Assembly: GCA_963818445.1 (NCBI GenBank)
Contig: CAWFSG010000017.1
Location: forward strand, 372,001-436,000
Origin: Prado023 sp963818445
Lineage (GTDB): Bacteria > Actinomycetota > Actinomycetes > S36-B12 > CAIYMF01
DNA length: 64,000 nt
Reading direction: 5' to 3'
In this document: positions 10,463 to 20,143 of the stretch, one piece after another
How positions within the stretch are numbered: position 1 is the first letter of the stretch
Layout: each line of letters begins with the position of its first letter
Made by a program: the position numbers and the translations under genes
Notes under the pieces: model-generated
The model's input: the letters and a program-made list of their open reading frames with translations, nothing else
What the model was told of the DNA's origin: nothing
The model's database searches: none

Positions 10463-12376
10463 ATGTCGATGCTCGACGAGGTGGGCTCAGGACGACTGGC
10501 TACGGCCACCAGCGATGTGGGTGCTGCCCGGGAACGGGCGCGCGGCTATCGGCTGGGTCGGGTGGCGTTCGTCCTGGCCGTCCCGATGCTGTGGATGTGG
10601 TGGCGGATCATCGACGGGCGTCCGTTCGACCTCACCCAGGTGTCGCTGCCCACGATCGACCCGTTCCTGCTGATCGTCGGCGTCTTCTTCGGCGTCATGA
10701 TCGTCACGACCCTGGGCGTCACGGTGGTCGCGGGCCGCTCGCCGCACATCACGTACCGCCCCGAGCAGATCGACGTGTCCCTGGCCGATGTCAAGGGCAT
10801 CGACCTGGTGAAGGCCGATGTGGTCCGCTCGCTCAACCTCTTCCTGGCCAACCGCGCCTTCCGCGCCGAGATGGGCGGCACACCGCGCCGCGGCCTGCTC
10901 TTCGAGGGCCCTCCCGGCACCGGCAAGACATACCTGGCAAAGGCCATGGCCGCTGAGGCCGGCGTGCCGTTCCTGTTCGTGTCGGCCACGAGCTTCCAGT
11001 CCATGTACTACGGCGCGACCGCGCGCAAGATCCGCTCCTACTTCAAGGCGCTGCGCAAGGCCGCCCGCCAGGAGGGCGGCGCGATCGGCTTCATCGAGGA
11101 GATCGACGCCATCGCGATGGCCCGGTCGGGGGTCGGCTCGTCAGCCACCCCGATCGCCGCGGCGAACCTGACCGCCCCGATGTGCTGCGGTGGGCTGTCG
11201 GGCCTGCCGGCGACGTCGCTGTCGGCGGCCACCGGATCAGGGTCCGCAACTGTGGTGACCTCGATGATGTCGGAGGGCACCGGTGGGGTCGTCAACGAAC
11301 TTCTTGTCCAGATGCAGTCATTCGACTCCCCGGACGGCTGGCAGAAGATCCAGGCCTGGTTCATCGACCGGATCAACCTGTTCCTGCCGGTCCATCGCCA
11401 GCTCCAGCGTCCTGTCCCGGCCGCCGCGACCATCCTGCTGATCGCCGCGACGAACCGTGCCGACAACCTCGACCCAGCACTCCTGCGCCCGGGGCGCTTC
11501 GACCGCCGTCTCAGCTTCGACCCCCCGACCCGTGCCGGGCGGCTGGAGCTCATCGACCATTTCCTGGACCGCAAGTCCCACAACTCCGACCTCGATGACC
11601 CCGATGTCCGTGCCGGGATCGCCGCTGTCACGCAGGGGTACACGCCGGTCATGATCGAGCACCTCTTCGACGAGGCGCTGGTCAACGCCCTGCGCCGCGG
11701 GGAGGGCGCGATGAACCGTGCCGACGTCGAGTCCGCCCGGCTGACCGAGGAGATCGGGATGGGCCAGCCGGTGGCCTACACGCCGCACGAGAAGCGGCTG
11801 ATCGCCACCCATGAGTCCGGGCACGCCACGATGGCCCACCTGGTCGCCCCGCACCGGCGGCTGGAGGTCCTGAGCATCATCAAGCGCCGCGACGCCCTGG
11901 GCATGCTCGCGCACGGCGACAGTGAGGACGTGTTCACCCGGTCGCGCTCGGAGATGCTCGCGCTGATCCAGATCGCGATGGGTGGCCAGGTGGCCGAGGA
12001 GATCTTCTTCGGCGACATCTCCACCGGTCCCGGTGGGGACCTGTCCTACGCCACCACCGTCGCTGCCCAGATGGTCGGCGCGGTGGGCATGGGCGGCTCG
12101 CTGGTCAGCCTGGCGGCGGTCCAGCAGGGGGCGCTGGCCGACTCCAACCTCGTCGGCCGGGTGCTCTCCGATCCCGCCGGACGCGCTGCGGTCGAGGCGA
12201 TCCTGTCCGACCAGAAGCAGGTGGCGCGCGAGCTGCTGAACGCCAACCGGCACATCGTCGAGGCGCTGCGCGATGCCCTGATCGAACGCCACGAGCTGGT
12301 CGGTCGCCAGATCGGCGAGGTCATCGAGTCCGCAGCGCCGCAGGTCGACCTGCGCGTTCCGGCGCCGATCTGCTGA
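10463..12376 (+). CDS. FtsH-like membrane-anchored AAA+ zinc metalloprotease with variant Walker B
   Basis: A 637-residue protein with FtsH architecture: two N-terminal membrane segments (about 33-48 and 66-90), an AAA module with Walker A GPPGTGKT (149-156) and second region of homology NRADNLDPALLRPGRF (331-346), and a C-terminal peptidase with the HEXXH site HESGH (450-454) plus a candidate third zinc ligand in GGDLSYAT. Two things differ from housekeeping FtsH. Walker B reads GFIEEID rather than FIDEID, and about 100 residues (215-315) with a CC pair and Gly/Ser/Thr-rich stretches are inserted before sensor 1. It may be a specialised paralogue. AGGAGG precedes the ATG. Confidence 0.85.
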   Translation: MSMLDEVGSGRLATATSDVGAARERARGYRLGRVAFVLAVPMLWMWWRIIDGRPFDLTQVSLPTIDPFLLIVGVFFGVMIVTTLGVTVVAGRSPHITYRPEQIDVSLADVKGIDLVKADVVRSLNLFLANRAFRAEMGGTPRRGLLFEGPPGTGKTYLAKAMAAEAGVPFLFVSATSFQSMYYGATARKIRSYFKALRKAARQEGGAIGFIEEIDAIAMARSGVGSSATPIAAANLTAPMCCGGLSGLPATSLSAATGSGSATVVTSMMSEGTGGVVNELLVQMQSFDSPDGWQKIQAWFIDRINLFLPVHRQLQRPVPAAATILLIAATNRADNLDPALLRPGRFDRRLSFDPPTRAGRLELIDHFLDRKSHNSDLDDPDVRAGIAAVTQGYTPVMIEHLFDEALVNALRRGEGAMNRADVESARLTEEIGMGQPVAYTPHEKRLIATHESGHATMAHLVAPHRRLEVLSIIKRRDALGMLAHGDSEDVFTRSRSEMLALIQIAMGGQVAEEIFFGDISTGPGGDLSYATTVAAQMVGAVGMGGSLVSLAAVQQGALADSNLVGRVLSDPAGRAAVEAILSDQKQVARELLNANRHIVEALRDALIERHELVGRQIGEVIESAAPQVDLRVPAPIC

Positions 12377-12386
12377 CCCCGGGGGG

Positions 12387-13679
12387 TCAGTGCCGGGGCA
12401 GCGGCAGGGCGCGGGGGAGGTCCCGCTCGGTCGGGCCGGTGTAGACCTGCCGGGGGCGGCCGATGCGGGTGGCCGGGTCGTCGATCATCTCGCGCCACTG
12501 GGCGATCCACCCCGGCAGGCGGCCGAGGGCGAACAGGACCGTGAACATCCGCGGCGGGAAGCCGATCGCCTTGTAGATCAGGCCCGTGTAGAAGTCCACG
12601 TTCGGGTACAGCTTGCGCGAGGCGAAGTAGTCGTCGGCCAGGGCGATCTGCTCGAGCTCGATGGCGATCTCGAGCAGCGGGTCGTCGACGCCGAGCTGCT
12701 GCAGGACGTCGTAGGTGGCGGCCTTGACGATCGCGGCCCGCGGGTCGTAGTTCTTGTAGACCCGGTGGCCGAAGCCCATGAGCCGGTGGCCCGGCTCTCG
12801 GTCCTTGACCTTGGCCACGAACTGGCCGGCGCTCATCCCGTCGTCGTGGATCTGGTTGAGCATCTCCAGGACGGCCTGGTTCGCGCCGCCGTGCAGGGGG
12901 CCGAACAACGCGTTGATCCCCGCGGAGATCGAGGCGAACATGTTGGCGTGCGAGGAGCCCACCAGGCGCACGGTTGATGTCGAGCAGTTCTGCTCATGGT
13001 CGGCGTGCAGGATGAACAGCATGTCCAGGGTGCGCGCGACCAGGGGGTCGACCTCGTAGGGGGCAGTGGGCACCCCGAAGGTCAGGCGCAGGAAGTTCTC
13101 CGTCAGGCTCTTGGAGTTGTCCGGGTAGAGGAACGGCTGCCCGATGGACTTCTTGTGCGCATAGGCCGCGATCGTGGGCAGCTTGGCCAGCAGCCGCACG
13201 GTCGAGATGTGCACCTGCTGGTGGTCGAACGGGTCCAGGGAGTCCTGGTAGAACGTCGACAGCGCCGAGACCGCCGAGCTCAGCACCGGCATCGGGTGCG
13301 CATCGCGCGGGAATCCGTCGAAGAACCGGCGCAGGTCCTCGTGCAGCATCGTGTGCGACTGGATCTCGGACTCGAAGGTCTTGAGCTCGTCCGGAGTCGG
13401 CAGCTCGCCGTAGATCAGCAGGTAGCTGACCTCGGTGAAGGTGGAGTGCGCGGCCAGCTGCTCGATCGGGTACCCGCGATAGCGCAGGATCCCGGCGTCA
13501 CCGTCGATGTAGGTGATGGCCGACCGGCAGGCCGCGGTGTTGACGAACCCCGGGTCGTAGGCGACGTGCTTGGCCTCCTTGAGCAGCATCCCGGTGTCCC
13601 AGCCGGACTCCCCGTCCGTGGCTTCGAGCTCGGCCAGTTCGATCTCGCCGAGCTCGTGGACCAGCTTCGCGTTCCCCAT
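12387..13679 (-). CDS. gltA: Citrate synthase
   Basis: Condenses acetyl-CoA and oxaloacetate in the TCA cycle. The 430-residue product is full length for type II citrate synthase and has the conserved blocks LHADHEQNCSTSTVR (catalytic His region), LHGGANQAV, MGFGHRVYKNYDPRA (second catalytic His) and NVDFYTG (active-site Asp). The frame is open for nearly a kilobase upstream, but the ATG at 13679 begins the family N-terminus and sits 222 bases from the divergently transcribed glyoxalase-like gene, leaving room for its promoter. The upstream extension is an artefact of GC-rich third positions. Confidence 0.96.
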   Translation of the reverse strand: MGNAKLVHELGEIELAELEATDGESGWDTGMLLKEAKHVAYDPGFVNTAACRSAITYIDGDAGILRYRGYPIEQLAAHSTFTEVSYLLIYGELPTPDELKTFESEIQSHTMLHEDLRRFFDGFPRDAHPMPVLSSAVSALSTFYQDSLDPFDHQQVHISTVRLLAKLPTIAAYAHKKSIGQPFLYPDNSKSLTENFLRLTFGVPTAPYEVDPLVARTLDMLFILHADHEQNCSTSTVRLVGSSHANMFASISAGINALFGPLHGGANQAVLEMLNQIHDDGMSAGQFVAKVKDREPGHRLMGFGHRVYKNYDPRAAIVKAATYDVLQQLGVDDPLLEIAIELEQIALADDYFASRKLYPNVDFYTGLIYKAIGFPPRMFTVLFALGRLPGWIAQWREMIDDPATRIGRPRQVYTGPTERDLPRALPLPRH

Positions 13680-13901
13680 GGGTGCCTCCCCTGCCGAGGG
13701 TGGTGTGCGGTGCGCCCACCCTATCGACGCACCGGCCGGCGCGTCGGCTGGGCCGCCCTTCTGGTCGCGGTTCCCGCGCATTGGCAGGGTACCCCGCTGG
13801 GTATGCTTGTCCCATCCTGGAGGGACCTGTGTCAAGGGCCTGATGACCCCGATTTGGGGGGTCCTGCCAACCCCGGATCCGGCACGGTGTTCGATGGGGG
13901 C

Positions 13902-14546
13902 ATGCGCCTCGACCATGTCTCGTACGCCGCCCCTGTCGAGCACCTCGCCGACACGGTCCAGCGGATCGGGTCCGCGCTCGGTGCGACCTTCACCGACGGA
14001 GGCCTGCACCCGCGATTCGGCACCCGCAACTTCATCCTGCCGCTGGCTGGTGGGACCTACCTGGAGGTCGTGGCCGCACTTGACCACCCAGCCGCCTACA
14101 GCGCTCCCTTCGGCCGTGCGGTGCGCGCGCGGGCCGACGAGGGCGGTGGCTGGATGGGCTGGGTCGTGTCCGTGTCGGACATGTCGAAGGTGGAGGCCCG
14201 GCTGGGCAGGCAGGCCGTCGAGGGCCACCGGGTGCGCCCCGACGGGTACGACCTGCGCTGGCAGCAGATCGGCGTCCTGGACACCATGACCGACGCGCAG
14301 CTGCCGTTCTTCGTCCACTGGGAGGCTGACGGCAACCACCACCCATCGGCCGGTGGCCGGGACGTGAGCATCGCGCAGCTGGACATCGCCGGGTCGCCGG
14401 ACACGATCTCCTCCTGGTTGGGCGAGCCGTCCCACCATCCCCTCGATGAGGTCGAGGTGGTGTGGCTCGACGAGGACGATCCCGCCGGGCCGGGTCTGGT
14501 CGCCGTCACCCTGCTGACCCCGCGCGGGGTCGTCCGCATCGACTGA
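13902..14546 (+). CDS. Glyoxalase-like (VOC) domain protein
   Basis: A 214-residue protein that opens with MRLDHVSYAAP, a typical beta-alpha-beta start of the vicinal oxygen chelate fold, with the His-containing first strand and a later FFVHWE strand carrying possible metal ligands. The pattern matches the Glyoxalase_3 (PF13468) type of actinobacterial proteins. Substrate is unknown. The ATG at 13902 is preceded by GGGGG. A longer frame upstream runs through the citrate synthase region on the opposite strand and is not coding. The gene is divergent from gltA and appears to be monocistronic. Confidence 0.8.
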   Translation: MRLDHVSYAAPVEHLADTVQRIGSALGATFTDGGLHPRFGTRNFILPLAGGTYLEVVAALDHPAAYSAPFGRAVRARADEGGGWMGWVVSVSDMSKVEARLGRQAVEGHRVRPDGYDLRWQQIGVLDTMTDAQLPFFVHWEADGNHHPSAGGRDVSIAQLDIAGSPDTISSWLGEPSHHPLDEVEVVWLDEDDPAGPGLVAVTLLTPRGVVRID

Positions 14547-14864
14547 GGGTGGATTCTGCGGCCGCGCCGATCTGCGGCCGGGGCGCACATCCGGTGGACC
14601 CATCCGGGTGTTGGATCGCACCCATCGAGGTCCGGGACGCCCATCTAGGCCGCCCATCCGCGCCCATCCACCTCGTTGGCTGGGACGCTTGCGCCGGCAC
14701 ACACGAGGGCGTAGGATTAGCACAGATGTTCGAACCATGAGGTGAGGGCCCCGAGGGTGGGGAGTGCCTCCGCGGTGACGCGGGGTGGATCTGGTTGGTG
14801 GGGTTCGGACGGGTCCACCAGGTTCACGCCACTGTTGTGGCGTCCACGCATCCGGGGAGTCGCG
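14547..14864. other. Intergenic region without a gene
   Basis: This 318-base stretch has GC-rich DNA with several spaced CCCATCC/CCCATCT words (14604-14680), and an A/T-richer patch TAGGATTAGCACAG at 14714-14727 that could be a -10 region for the DUF222 gene. An ATGTTCGAACC at 14726 resembles the usual first codons (MFE) of 13E12 proteins but hits a stop after four codons in this sequence. Confidence 0.5.
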
Positions 14865-16323
14865 ATGGGGGCAATCGGCACAATCCACGAACGGGTCGTC
14901 GACGTGCGCGCTGCGTCGGCTGCCCCGAGTGCGGACGCTCGGGTGGTCCAGACCTGGCATGCGCTCGTTTCCCTCGTGGCTGCCGACGCGCCGGACATGG
15001 GGCTGCTCGCTGGGGAGCGCCCGGCCGCCGATGTCGAGGTGCTGGCCTCGATGGCTTCCTCGGCGGAGTACGAGCTCGCCCGGCGGATGGTGCTGGCCGC
15101 CGCAGCTGGCGGCCTGCCGCTCCAAGGGCCCGGGGCGATGCTCCGGGCACGAGGGTGGTCGCCGGGTGCGGCGCGGCGGTTGATGGCGGCCGGCCAGGTG
15201 GCATTGGCGTTCCCTGCCGTCGCCGACCAGTGGGCGGCCGGCGTGATCACGGCCGAGCATGCGGCGGCCATCGATCGCACTCGCGGCCGGCTGACCGATG
15301 ATCAGCTGTCCGTCGCGCTGCTCGGCTTCGAGGGCAGGTGGGGGGTGCTCAGCCCGCGGGCCGTCGGTGAGGTGATTGCCGCGATCGAGGCCCGGCTGCA
15401 CCCACCGGGTGATCCCAGCCCGGACGAGGCTGCTGCCTACGAGTCGCGGCACCTGTCGTTCGCGCTGACACCCGAGGTCGTGCTGTTCTCCGGGTCCCTG
15501 CCGCGGCTCGAGGGTGAGGCGTTCCTCGCAGTGATCGATGCCTTCGCGGAGTCGCTGCGCAGCGCCGCCGACCATGTCCCGCCAGCGGCGCGCAGAGCGG
15601 ACGGCCTGATGGCGATGGTGGAGGCGGCCAGTGCGTCGGACACGGTGCCGGTGCGCGGAGGGTTGCCGGTCGCACTGAATGTGACGCTCACCGCGGACCG
15701 AGCCGGGGGATGCCCTCGCGGTCACCTCGCGCGGGCACCGCCTGACAGCGGCCGAGCTGCGCTTCACCTGCTGCGATCCGACCGTCACCCCCGTCCTGGT
15801 CCGGCGGGGCCGCGCGGGCGTCGCTGGGTCGCAGGGTGCCGAGGGGCCGCCTGGAGCCGCGGGGCCGCCGGGCGAAGCGACGTGGCCGCGGGATGCCACA
15901 TCGGCTGATCCCGGGGAGGCGGGCCGGATCCTGGCCATCGCCGAGGCACTGCTCGGGGAACGCATGCCCCTGGCCGTCGGGCGGACCTCGCGCGTCGCGA
16001 CGCCGGCACAACGCCGGGCGTTGGCCGTGCGCGACGCGGGATGTGTCATCCCGGGCTGCGGTGTTCCCGCGGAGATCTGCCAGGTGCACCACCTGCACGA
16101 GTGGGCCCAGGGGGGCGGCACCGACCGGGACAACATGGTGCTCCTCTGCTGGAACCACCACCGGCAGGTCGACCTGCAGATGTGGCGGATCGAGCGGCCC
16201 GAACCCGATGATCCCCCGGTCCCCACACCGCGGGAGGGTGCGCCACCGGGCGCGCCCTGGCCGTCCAACAATGGCTCCGGGTGGGTCATCACCCGTCTTC
16301 CGCGTTCCAGGTGGCGGCTGTGA
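14865..16323 (+). CDS. DUF222 / HNH endonuclease (13E12 repeat family), one-base frameshift
   Basis: A member of the DUF222-HNH family that is often multicopy in Actinobacteria. The DUF222 helical region covers roughly residues 20-270 of the first frame. The HNH nuclease is at the C-terminus, with CVIPGC, the CQVHHLHEW metal/catalytic His motif, DNMVLLCWNHHRQVD and a final Cys-His pair. The frames are joined at 15705-15709, a run of five Gs. With four Gs the reading continues as DALAVTSRGHRLTAAELRF without interruption to the stop at 16323. GGGGAG precedes the ATG at 14865. Activity as a nuclease is expected from the intact HNH motif but unproven; biological role unknown. Confidence 0.85.
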
Positions 16324-16435
16324 CGGGAGCCTGCGGGGCCTTGGCCGCGGTGGGATTGGACTGCCCCTGATCTGGGTATGAATCGGATGCCCCCGGGGGT
16401 TGTAACCCAGGGTTCGGAATCCTGAGGAGGAGCCC

Positions 16436-16822
16436 GTGTCACAACGTCGTCGCAAGGCTGCCTACACCGCGGCGGCCGCAGCCGCCATGTCTGAGGGGCC
16501 GATGAGCTTCGGCCAGCGCGTCGCGTGCGTGCCTGGCTTGGTCCGGGACACCCTGAGTGGCCGCTACGACGGGCTGGGCAAGGGTCGGCTGGCGATGATG
16601 GCGGTCGCACTGGCCTACATCGTCTCCCCGATCGACGTCCTGCCCGAGGCCCTGCTCACCATCCCCGGCCTGATGGACGACGCTGCCGTCGCGGCCTGGC
16701 TGATCGCCACGCTCATGGGCGCGACGACGGCCTACCGCGCCTCAGTCGGTGCGTCCACGGGCGCGGGTGCGGGTGCGCCATCGGCCGCCCGTGTCGTGCC
16801 GGGCGAGGTCGTCACTTCCTGA
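16436..16822 (+). CDS. DUF1232 (YkvA-like) small membrane protein
   Basis: A 128-residue protein with the DUF1232 core at about residues 50-95: a hydrophobic stretch, the signature YIVSPIDVLPE, and IPGLMDDAAVAAWLIATLM. The start is GTG at 16436 with GGAGGAG eight bases before it. The N-terminus is basic and Ala-rich, the C-terminus is low-complexity. The function of the family is not established. The gene is convergent with dapC and the two coding ends overlap by 11 bases (16812-16822), so neither can have its own terminator between them. Confidence 0.85.
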   Translation: MSQRRRKAAYTAAAAAAMSEGPMSFGQRVACVPGLVRDTLSGRYDGLGKGRLAMMAVALAYIVSPIDVLPEALLTIPGLMDDAAVAAWLIATLMGATTAYRASVGASTGAGAGAPSAARVVPGEVVTS

Positions 16823-17894
16823 GAAGGCGCTCGCCGGCGGTGGTGATGCGTTCGTCGGTGGCCGTCAGCGCCACCCGGACGTGGTGCGCTCCGGCCCGAC
16901 CGTAGAACTCCCCGGGTGCCACGAGGATCCCCCGGTCAGCCAGCCAGGACACGGTGTCCCAGCACGGCTCGCCGCGGGTGGCCCACAGGTAGAGACCGGC
17001 CGCGGACTCGTCGATCCGGAAGCCGGCCTCAGTCAGGGCAGCGATCAGGACCTCACGTCGCGACCGGTACACCGCGCGCTGGGCCACGACGTGCGCGTCG
17101 TCGCCGAGGGCGGCGATCGCGGCAGCCTGCACCGGGCCGGGCACCATCATCCCGGCATGCTTGCGCACCTCCAGCAGGGCTGCGATGACGGCGGGGTCGC
17201 CGGCGGCGAACCCGAAGCGGTAGCCAGCCAGGTTCGAGCGCTTCGACAAGGAGTGCAGGGCGATCACGCCGGTGGGGTCGCCGCCGCACACGTCGGGGTG
17301 CAGCACGGAGACCGGCTGCTCGGTCCAGGGCAGCTCGTAGTAGCACTCGTCGGAGACGACCAGGACGCCCCGCTCCCGGGCCCACGAGACCACCTTGGCC
17401 ATGTGGTCGACGGGCAGCACCTTGCCGGTCGGGTTGCTCGGGGAGTTCAGCCACAGCAGTGACACCCGCGCCGGGCCGATGGCCGTCAGGGAGTCGGCGA
17501 CCAGCACCTGCGCGCCGGCCAGCCGGGCGCCGACGTCGTAGGTGGGGTACGCCAGTTCCGGGATCACGACCCGGTCGGCGGGGCCGAGCCCCAACAGGGT
17601 GGGCAACCAGGCCACGAACTCCTTGGTCCCGATCGTGGGCAGGACGTCCGTGCCAGCGGGGGCGCCGAGCCGGCGCGCCACCCACGACGCGATCGCCTCC
17701 CGCGTCGCGGGCGCTCCGGTGGTCAGCGGGTAGCCGGGGGAATCGGCGGCTGCCGCCAGGGCCTCGGCGATGACCGGCGGGGTCGGATCGACAGGCGTCC
17801 CGATGGACAGGTCGACGATCCCGCCGGGGTGGGCAGCCGCACGTTCCTTGAACGGGGTCAACCGGTCCCAGGGGAAGTCGGGCAGGGTTCTCAG
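16812..17894 (-). CDS. dapC: N-succinyldiaminopimelate aminotransferase
   Basis: PLP-dependent class I/II aminotransferase that makes N-succinyl-LL-diaminopimelate in the succinylase lysine/peptidoglycan pathway. Family blocks visible are SIGTPVDPTP, LNSPSNPTGK, the PLP-Asp strand VVSDECYYEL, and the PLP-lysine segment HSLSKRSNLAGYR. At 360 residues it is full length. No ATG, GTG or TTG is available at the expected position. The family N-terminus (xRTLPDFPW) begins at a CTG whose last two bases are the first two of the fdxA stop, the place where ATGA overlaps usually sit. So this is a CTG start, or an A-to-C difference in the sequence. Operon with fdxA. Confidence 0.9.
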   Translation of the reverse strand: MRTLPDFPWDRLTPFKERAAAHPGGIVDLSIGTPVDPTPPVIAEALAAAADSPGYPLTTGAPATREAIASWVARRLGAPAGTDVLPTIGTKEFVAWLPTLLGLGPADRVVIPELAYPTYDVGARLAGAQVLVADSLTAIGPARVSLLWLNSPSNPTGKVLPVDHMAKVVSWARERGVLVVSDECYYELPWTEQPVSVLHPDVCGGDPTGVIALHSLSKRSNLAGYRFGFAAGDPAVIAALLEVRKHAGMMVPGPVQAAAIAALGDDAHVVAQRAVYRSRREVLIAALTEAGFRIDESAAGLYLWATRGEPCWDTVSWLADRGILVAPGEFYGRAGAHHVRVALTATDERITTAGERLLRK

Positions 17895-18217
17895 TGGTCG
17901 TGCTCCTGCGGCGGCAGGGCCTTGACCAGCGGCACGTCGTTGGCGATCAGGCCGAGCTTGGCTGCGCCACCGGGCGAGCCGAGCTCGTTGAAGAACTCCG
18001 CGTTGGCCGCGGTGTAGTCGCTCCACTCGGCGGGAACGTCGTCCTCGTAGTAGATCGCCTCGACCGGGCAGACCGGCTCGCACGCCCCACAGTCCACGCA
18101 CTCGTCGGGATGGATGTACAGCATCCGCTCGCCCTCGTAGATGCAGTCGACCGGACATTCCTCGATGCAGGCCTTGTCCTTGAGGTCGACGCAGGGAAGT
18201 GCGATCACGTAGGTCAT
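17891..18217 (-). CDS. fdxA: 7Fe ferredoxin FdxA/FdxC type
   Basis: A 108-residue ferredoxin with one 3Fe-4S and one 4Fe-4S site. The cysteine patterns are Cys9-x7-Cys17-x3-Cys21 (CIEECPVDC) and CVDCGACEPVCP at about 40-51. It would carry electrons in the cytoplasm. The ATG at 18217 starts the family sequence MTYVIALPCVDLKDKAC and is preceded by GGAGAGG. It is directly upstream of dapC, an arrangement conserved across many Actinobacteria. The region upstream holds three copies of a 10-base unit at exact 16-base spacing (see repeat at 18285). Confidence 0.95.
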   Translation of the reverse strand: MTYVIALPCVDLKDKACIEECPVDCIYEGERMLYIHPDECVDCGACEPVCPVEAIYYEDDVPAEWSDYTAANAEFFNELGSPGGAAKLGLIANDVPLVKALPPQEHDH

Positions 18218-18284
18218 GGGTGCCTCTCCAATCTCGTCTCCGACGGACCTGATCCTAGTGGGGGATCGGCCCATCGGTCCTGTC

Positions 18285-18326
18285 GCATGGCCGCGTGACC
18301 GCATGGCCGCGGCCCCGCATGGCCGC
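18285..18326. repeat. Three 16-bp-spaced GCATGGCCGC units upstream of fdxA
   Basis: GCATGGCCGC occurs at 18285-18294, 18301-18310 and 18317-18326, a strict 16-base period, 68-110 bases upstream of the fdxA start. The intervening bases are GTGACC in the first gap. Each unit contains the palindrome GCGGCCATGC-like core only partly. It may be a regulator binding array or a simple tandem repeat. Confidence 0.7.
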
Positions 18327-18381
18327 ATCTCGCGTGACCGCGTCACCCCGTCGTCGGCGTCACGCAGCCCGGCGGCGCGGC

Positions 18382-20107
18382 TCAGGGCTTCGGGCCGCAG
18401 ATGACGTTCGGGGTCGGCTTGTAGGTGGTGGGCCAGGTCTCTGTGCTCTGCGACTTGCCGTTGTTGATCCGCCTGCGGGTGACCGCGATCGAGAACCCGC
18501 GGACGCCCTCGGAGGGCACGCACCGCTCGCCGTCGTCGTAGATGGTCTGGAAGTCGGTGTAGTTGCGCCTCTCGGTGAAGGTGGCGGTCACGTCATCCCA
18601 CTTCTTCGTGCCCCACATCTCGATGAGCACGCCGTCGTTGAAGCGCTGCGCGGTGATGAGCACGCCGTTGCCGGTCTCGTTGCGCATCTTGAGGTCCAGC
18701 AGGCCCCAGGCGACGGTGGCCTCGAGCCCGGCCTGGTATCGGCTGATGTACAGGCCGTGCGGGTGCTGCTCGACGCGCTCGAGGCCCGCGTAGAAGCCGG
18801 CCGTCCAGGTGGCGGTGGTGATGATCGAGACGCCGCCACCGAGCTCCTCGCGGAAGCGGCCGCCGGAGATGATGAAGCCCTCGGTGTAGCCGTTGGCCCG
18901 CGTGCGCTCCTTGACGGTGTCGTTCATCGAGAACGTCTCGCCGGGCTCGAGGATCGTGCCGTTCAGGCGCCGTGCGGCCTCGCCGACGTTGGTGTAGCGG
19001 TACGGCGCCGGCGGGAAGGCCTGCCGGAAGCTCGAGAGCTTCTCGGTGATGTTGAGGGCCTTCGCCTCTGCCGTGGTGAGGTCCGGTTCCGAGATGCTCA
19101 GCGCCACCACGGCGCGCCGGGCATCCGCGGTCGTGGCCGGCAGCACGGCGAGCACGGCGGTCCCGAGTTCCTTGGTGTCCACCGATCGACCGGTCCTGGA
19201 CGGCACGACCACGGGCTTGCCCGACTTGATCCGCACCGTCGCATCCCGGCCCGGGCGCTCGATCCCGGCCAGTTCGTCCTCGAGGAGCTCGTGCAGCTCC
19301 TCCCCGTCGAGGGTGGCCTCCATCGTGGTGCCCTCGGGCTCGAACGTCAGGGTCCTGCGCGATGTCGGCGGGCGGGATCTCAGCGCTCTTCGCGCCGACC
19401 TCCAGCGCGACGGGCAGCGCCACGGCCGGCTGGGCCAGCTCGGCGAACACCCGCTGGGCCTCCTCGTCCGAGACCTGCGGAGCCACCGGGGTCATGGGCA
19501 GGGTCAGGGTTGGTGCGGTGTCGGGCTGGAAGTAGGCGTCGGAGACCAGGTCGGCCGCGCCCGGCACGTCCAGCAGCGTCCCCGGGACGCCTGCCCGGTA
19601 CGTGGCCTCGGCCGTCTTGGAGTAGCGGATCCTGGGCTCGACGGGCTCCACCGCGGCGACCTCGGCAAGCGACTCCAGGGAGGCGACCAGGGCCTCGGAG
19701 TCGGTGGTGGTGATCGGCTCCAGCTCGACCTCGCCGCGCAGGTGGGCCACCAGCTCGGTGGGGCGCAGGATCAGACCCGAGGCCTGGGACGCGGTGGCCT
19801 CCCAGTCGACCGCGAGACCGGCCTCCTCCGGCACGATCTCGGTCGTCGCCTCGCCCGCCGTGACCGGGATGGGGGCGCTCGCCTCGTCACCGAGCTCCGC
19901 TTCGAGGGTGGCGGCCGCCTCCTCGGTGGTCATCCCCCCGATGTCCACCCCGCGGACCGACGTGCCAGCCGGAACATCGCCGGAGACCGAGACCACGGCC
20001 GCTGCGTACCCGCCGACCAGCACGAGCGCTCCGGCACCGAGGGCCAGCGCGAACCACCGACTGCGGTGGCGTTGCGGCTCAGGGGAGCTGTCCGGGGGGA
20101 GGGTCAC
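18382..20107 (-). CDS. VanW-family, peptidoglycan-binding-like secreted protein (one frameshift)
   Basis: A membrane-anchored wall-associated protein of about 575 residues. The N-terminal frame (GTG at 20107) has a single hydrophobic anchor (ALALGAGALVLVGGYAAAVV) then two PG_binding_4-like repeats (about 50-150 and 165-260). The C-terminal frame continues with a third such region and the VanW domain: NGTILEPGETFSMND, RTRANGYTEGFIISGG and GGGVSIITTATW. The two frames join near 19360. Deleting one base there gives a continuous protein (RTLTFEPEGTT follows EIPPADI). VanW proteins occur in and out of vancomycin clusters and no resistance genes are nearby, so a general wall role is inferred. Confidence 0.85.
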
Positions 20108-20143
20108 GCGGTCAATGGTAGGTCGTCGTCGAGGCCCGAACGG

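Noticed and set aside
14865..16323. DUF222/HNH gene as an intron-borne homing endonuclease or inserted element
   Set aside because: No interrupted host gene, terminal repeats or intron structure is visible around it; it is a free-standing family member.
13680..16610. A 977-codon upstream extension of the citrate synthase frame
   Set aside because: It is antisense to the VOC and DUF222/HNH genes and has no family similarity; citrate synthase starts at 13679.
18382..20107. VanW gene as evidence of a vancomycin-resistance cluster
   Set aside because: No vanH, vanA, vanX, vanR or vanS-like genes are present; VanW-domain proteins occur widely without resistance.
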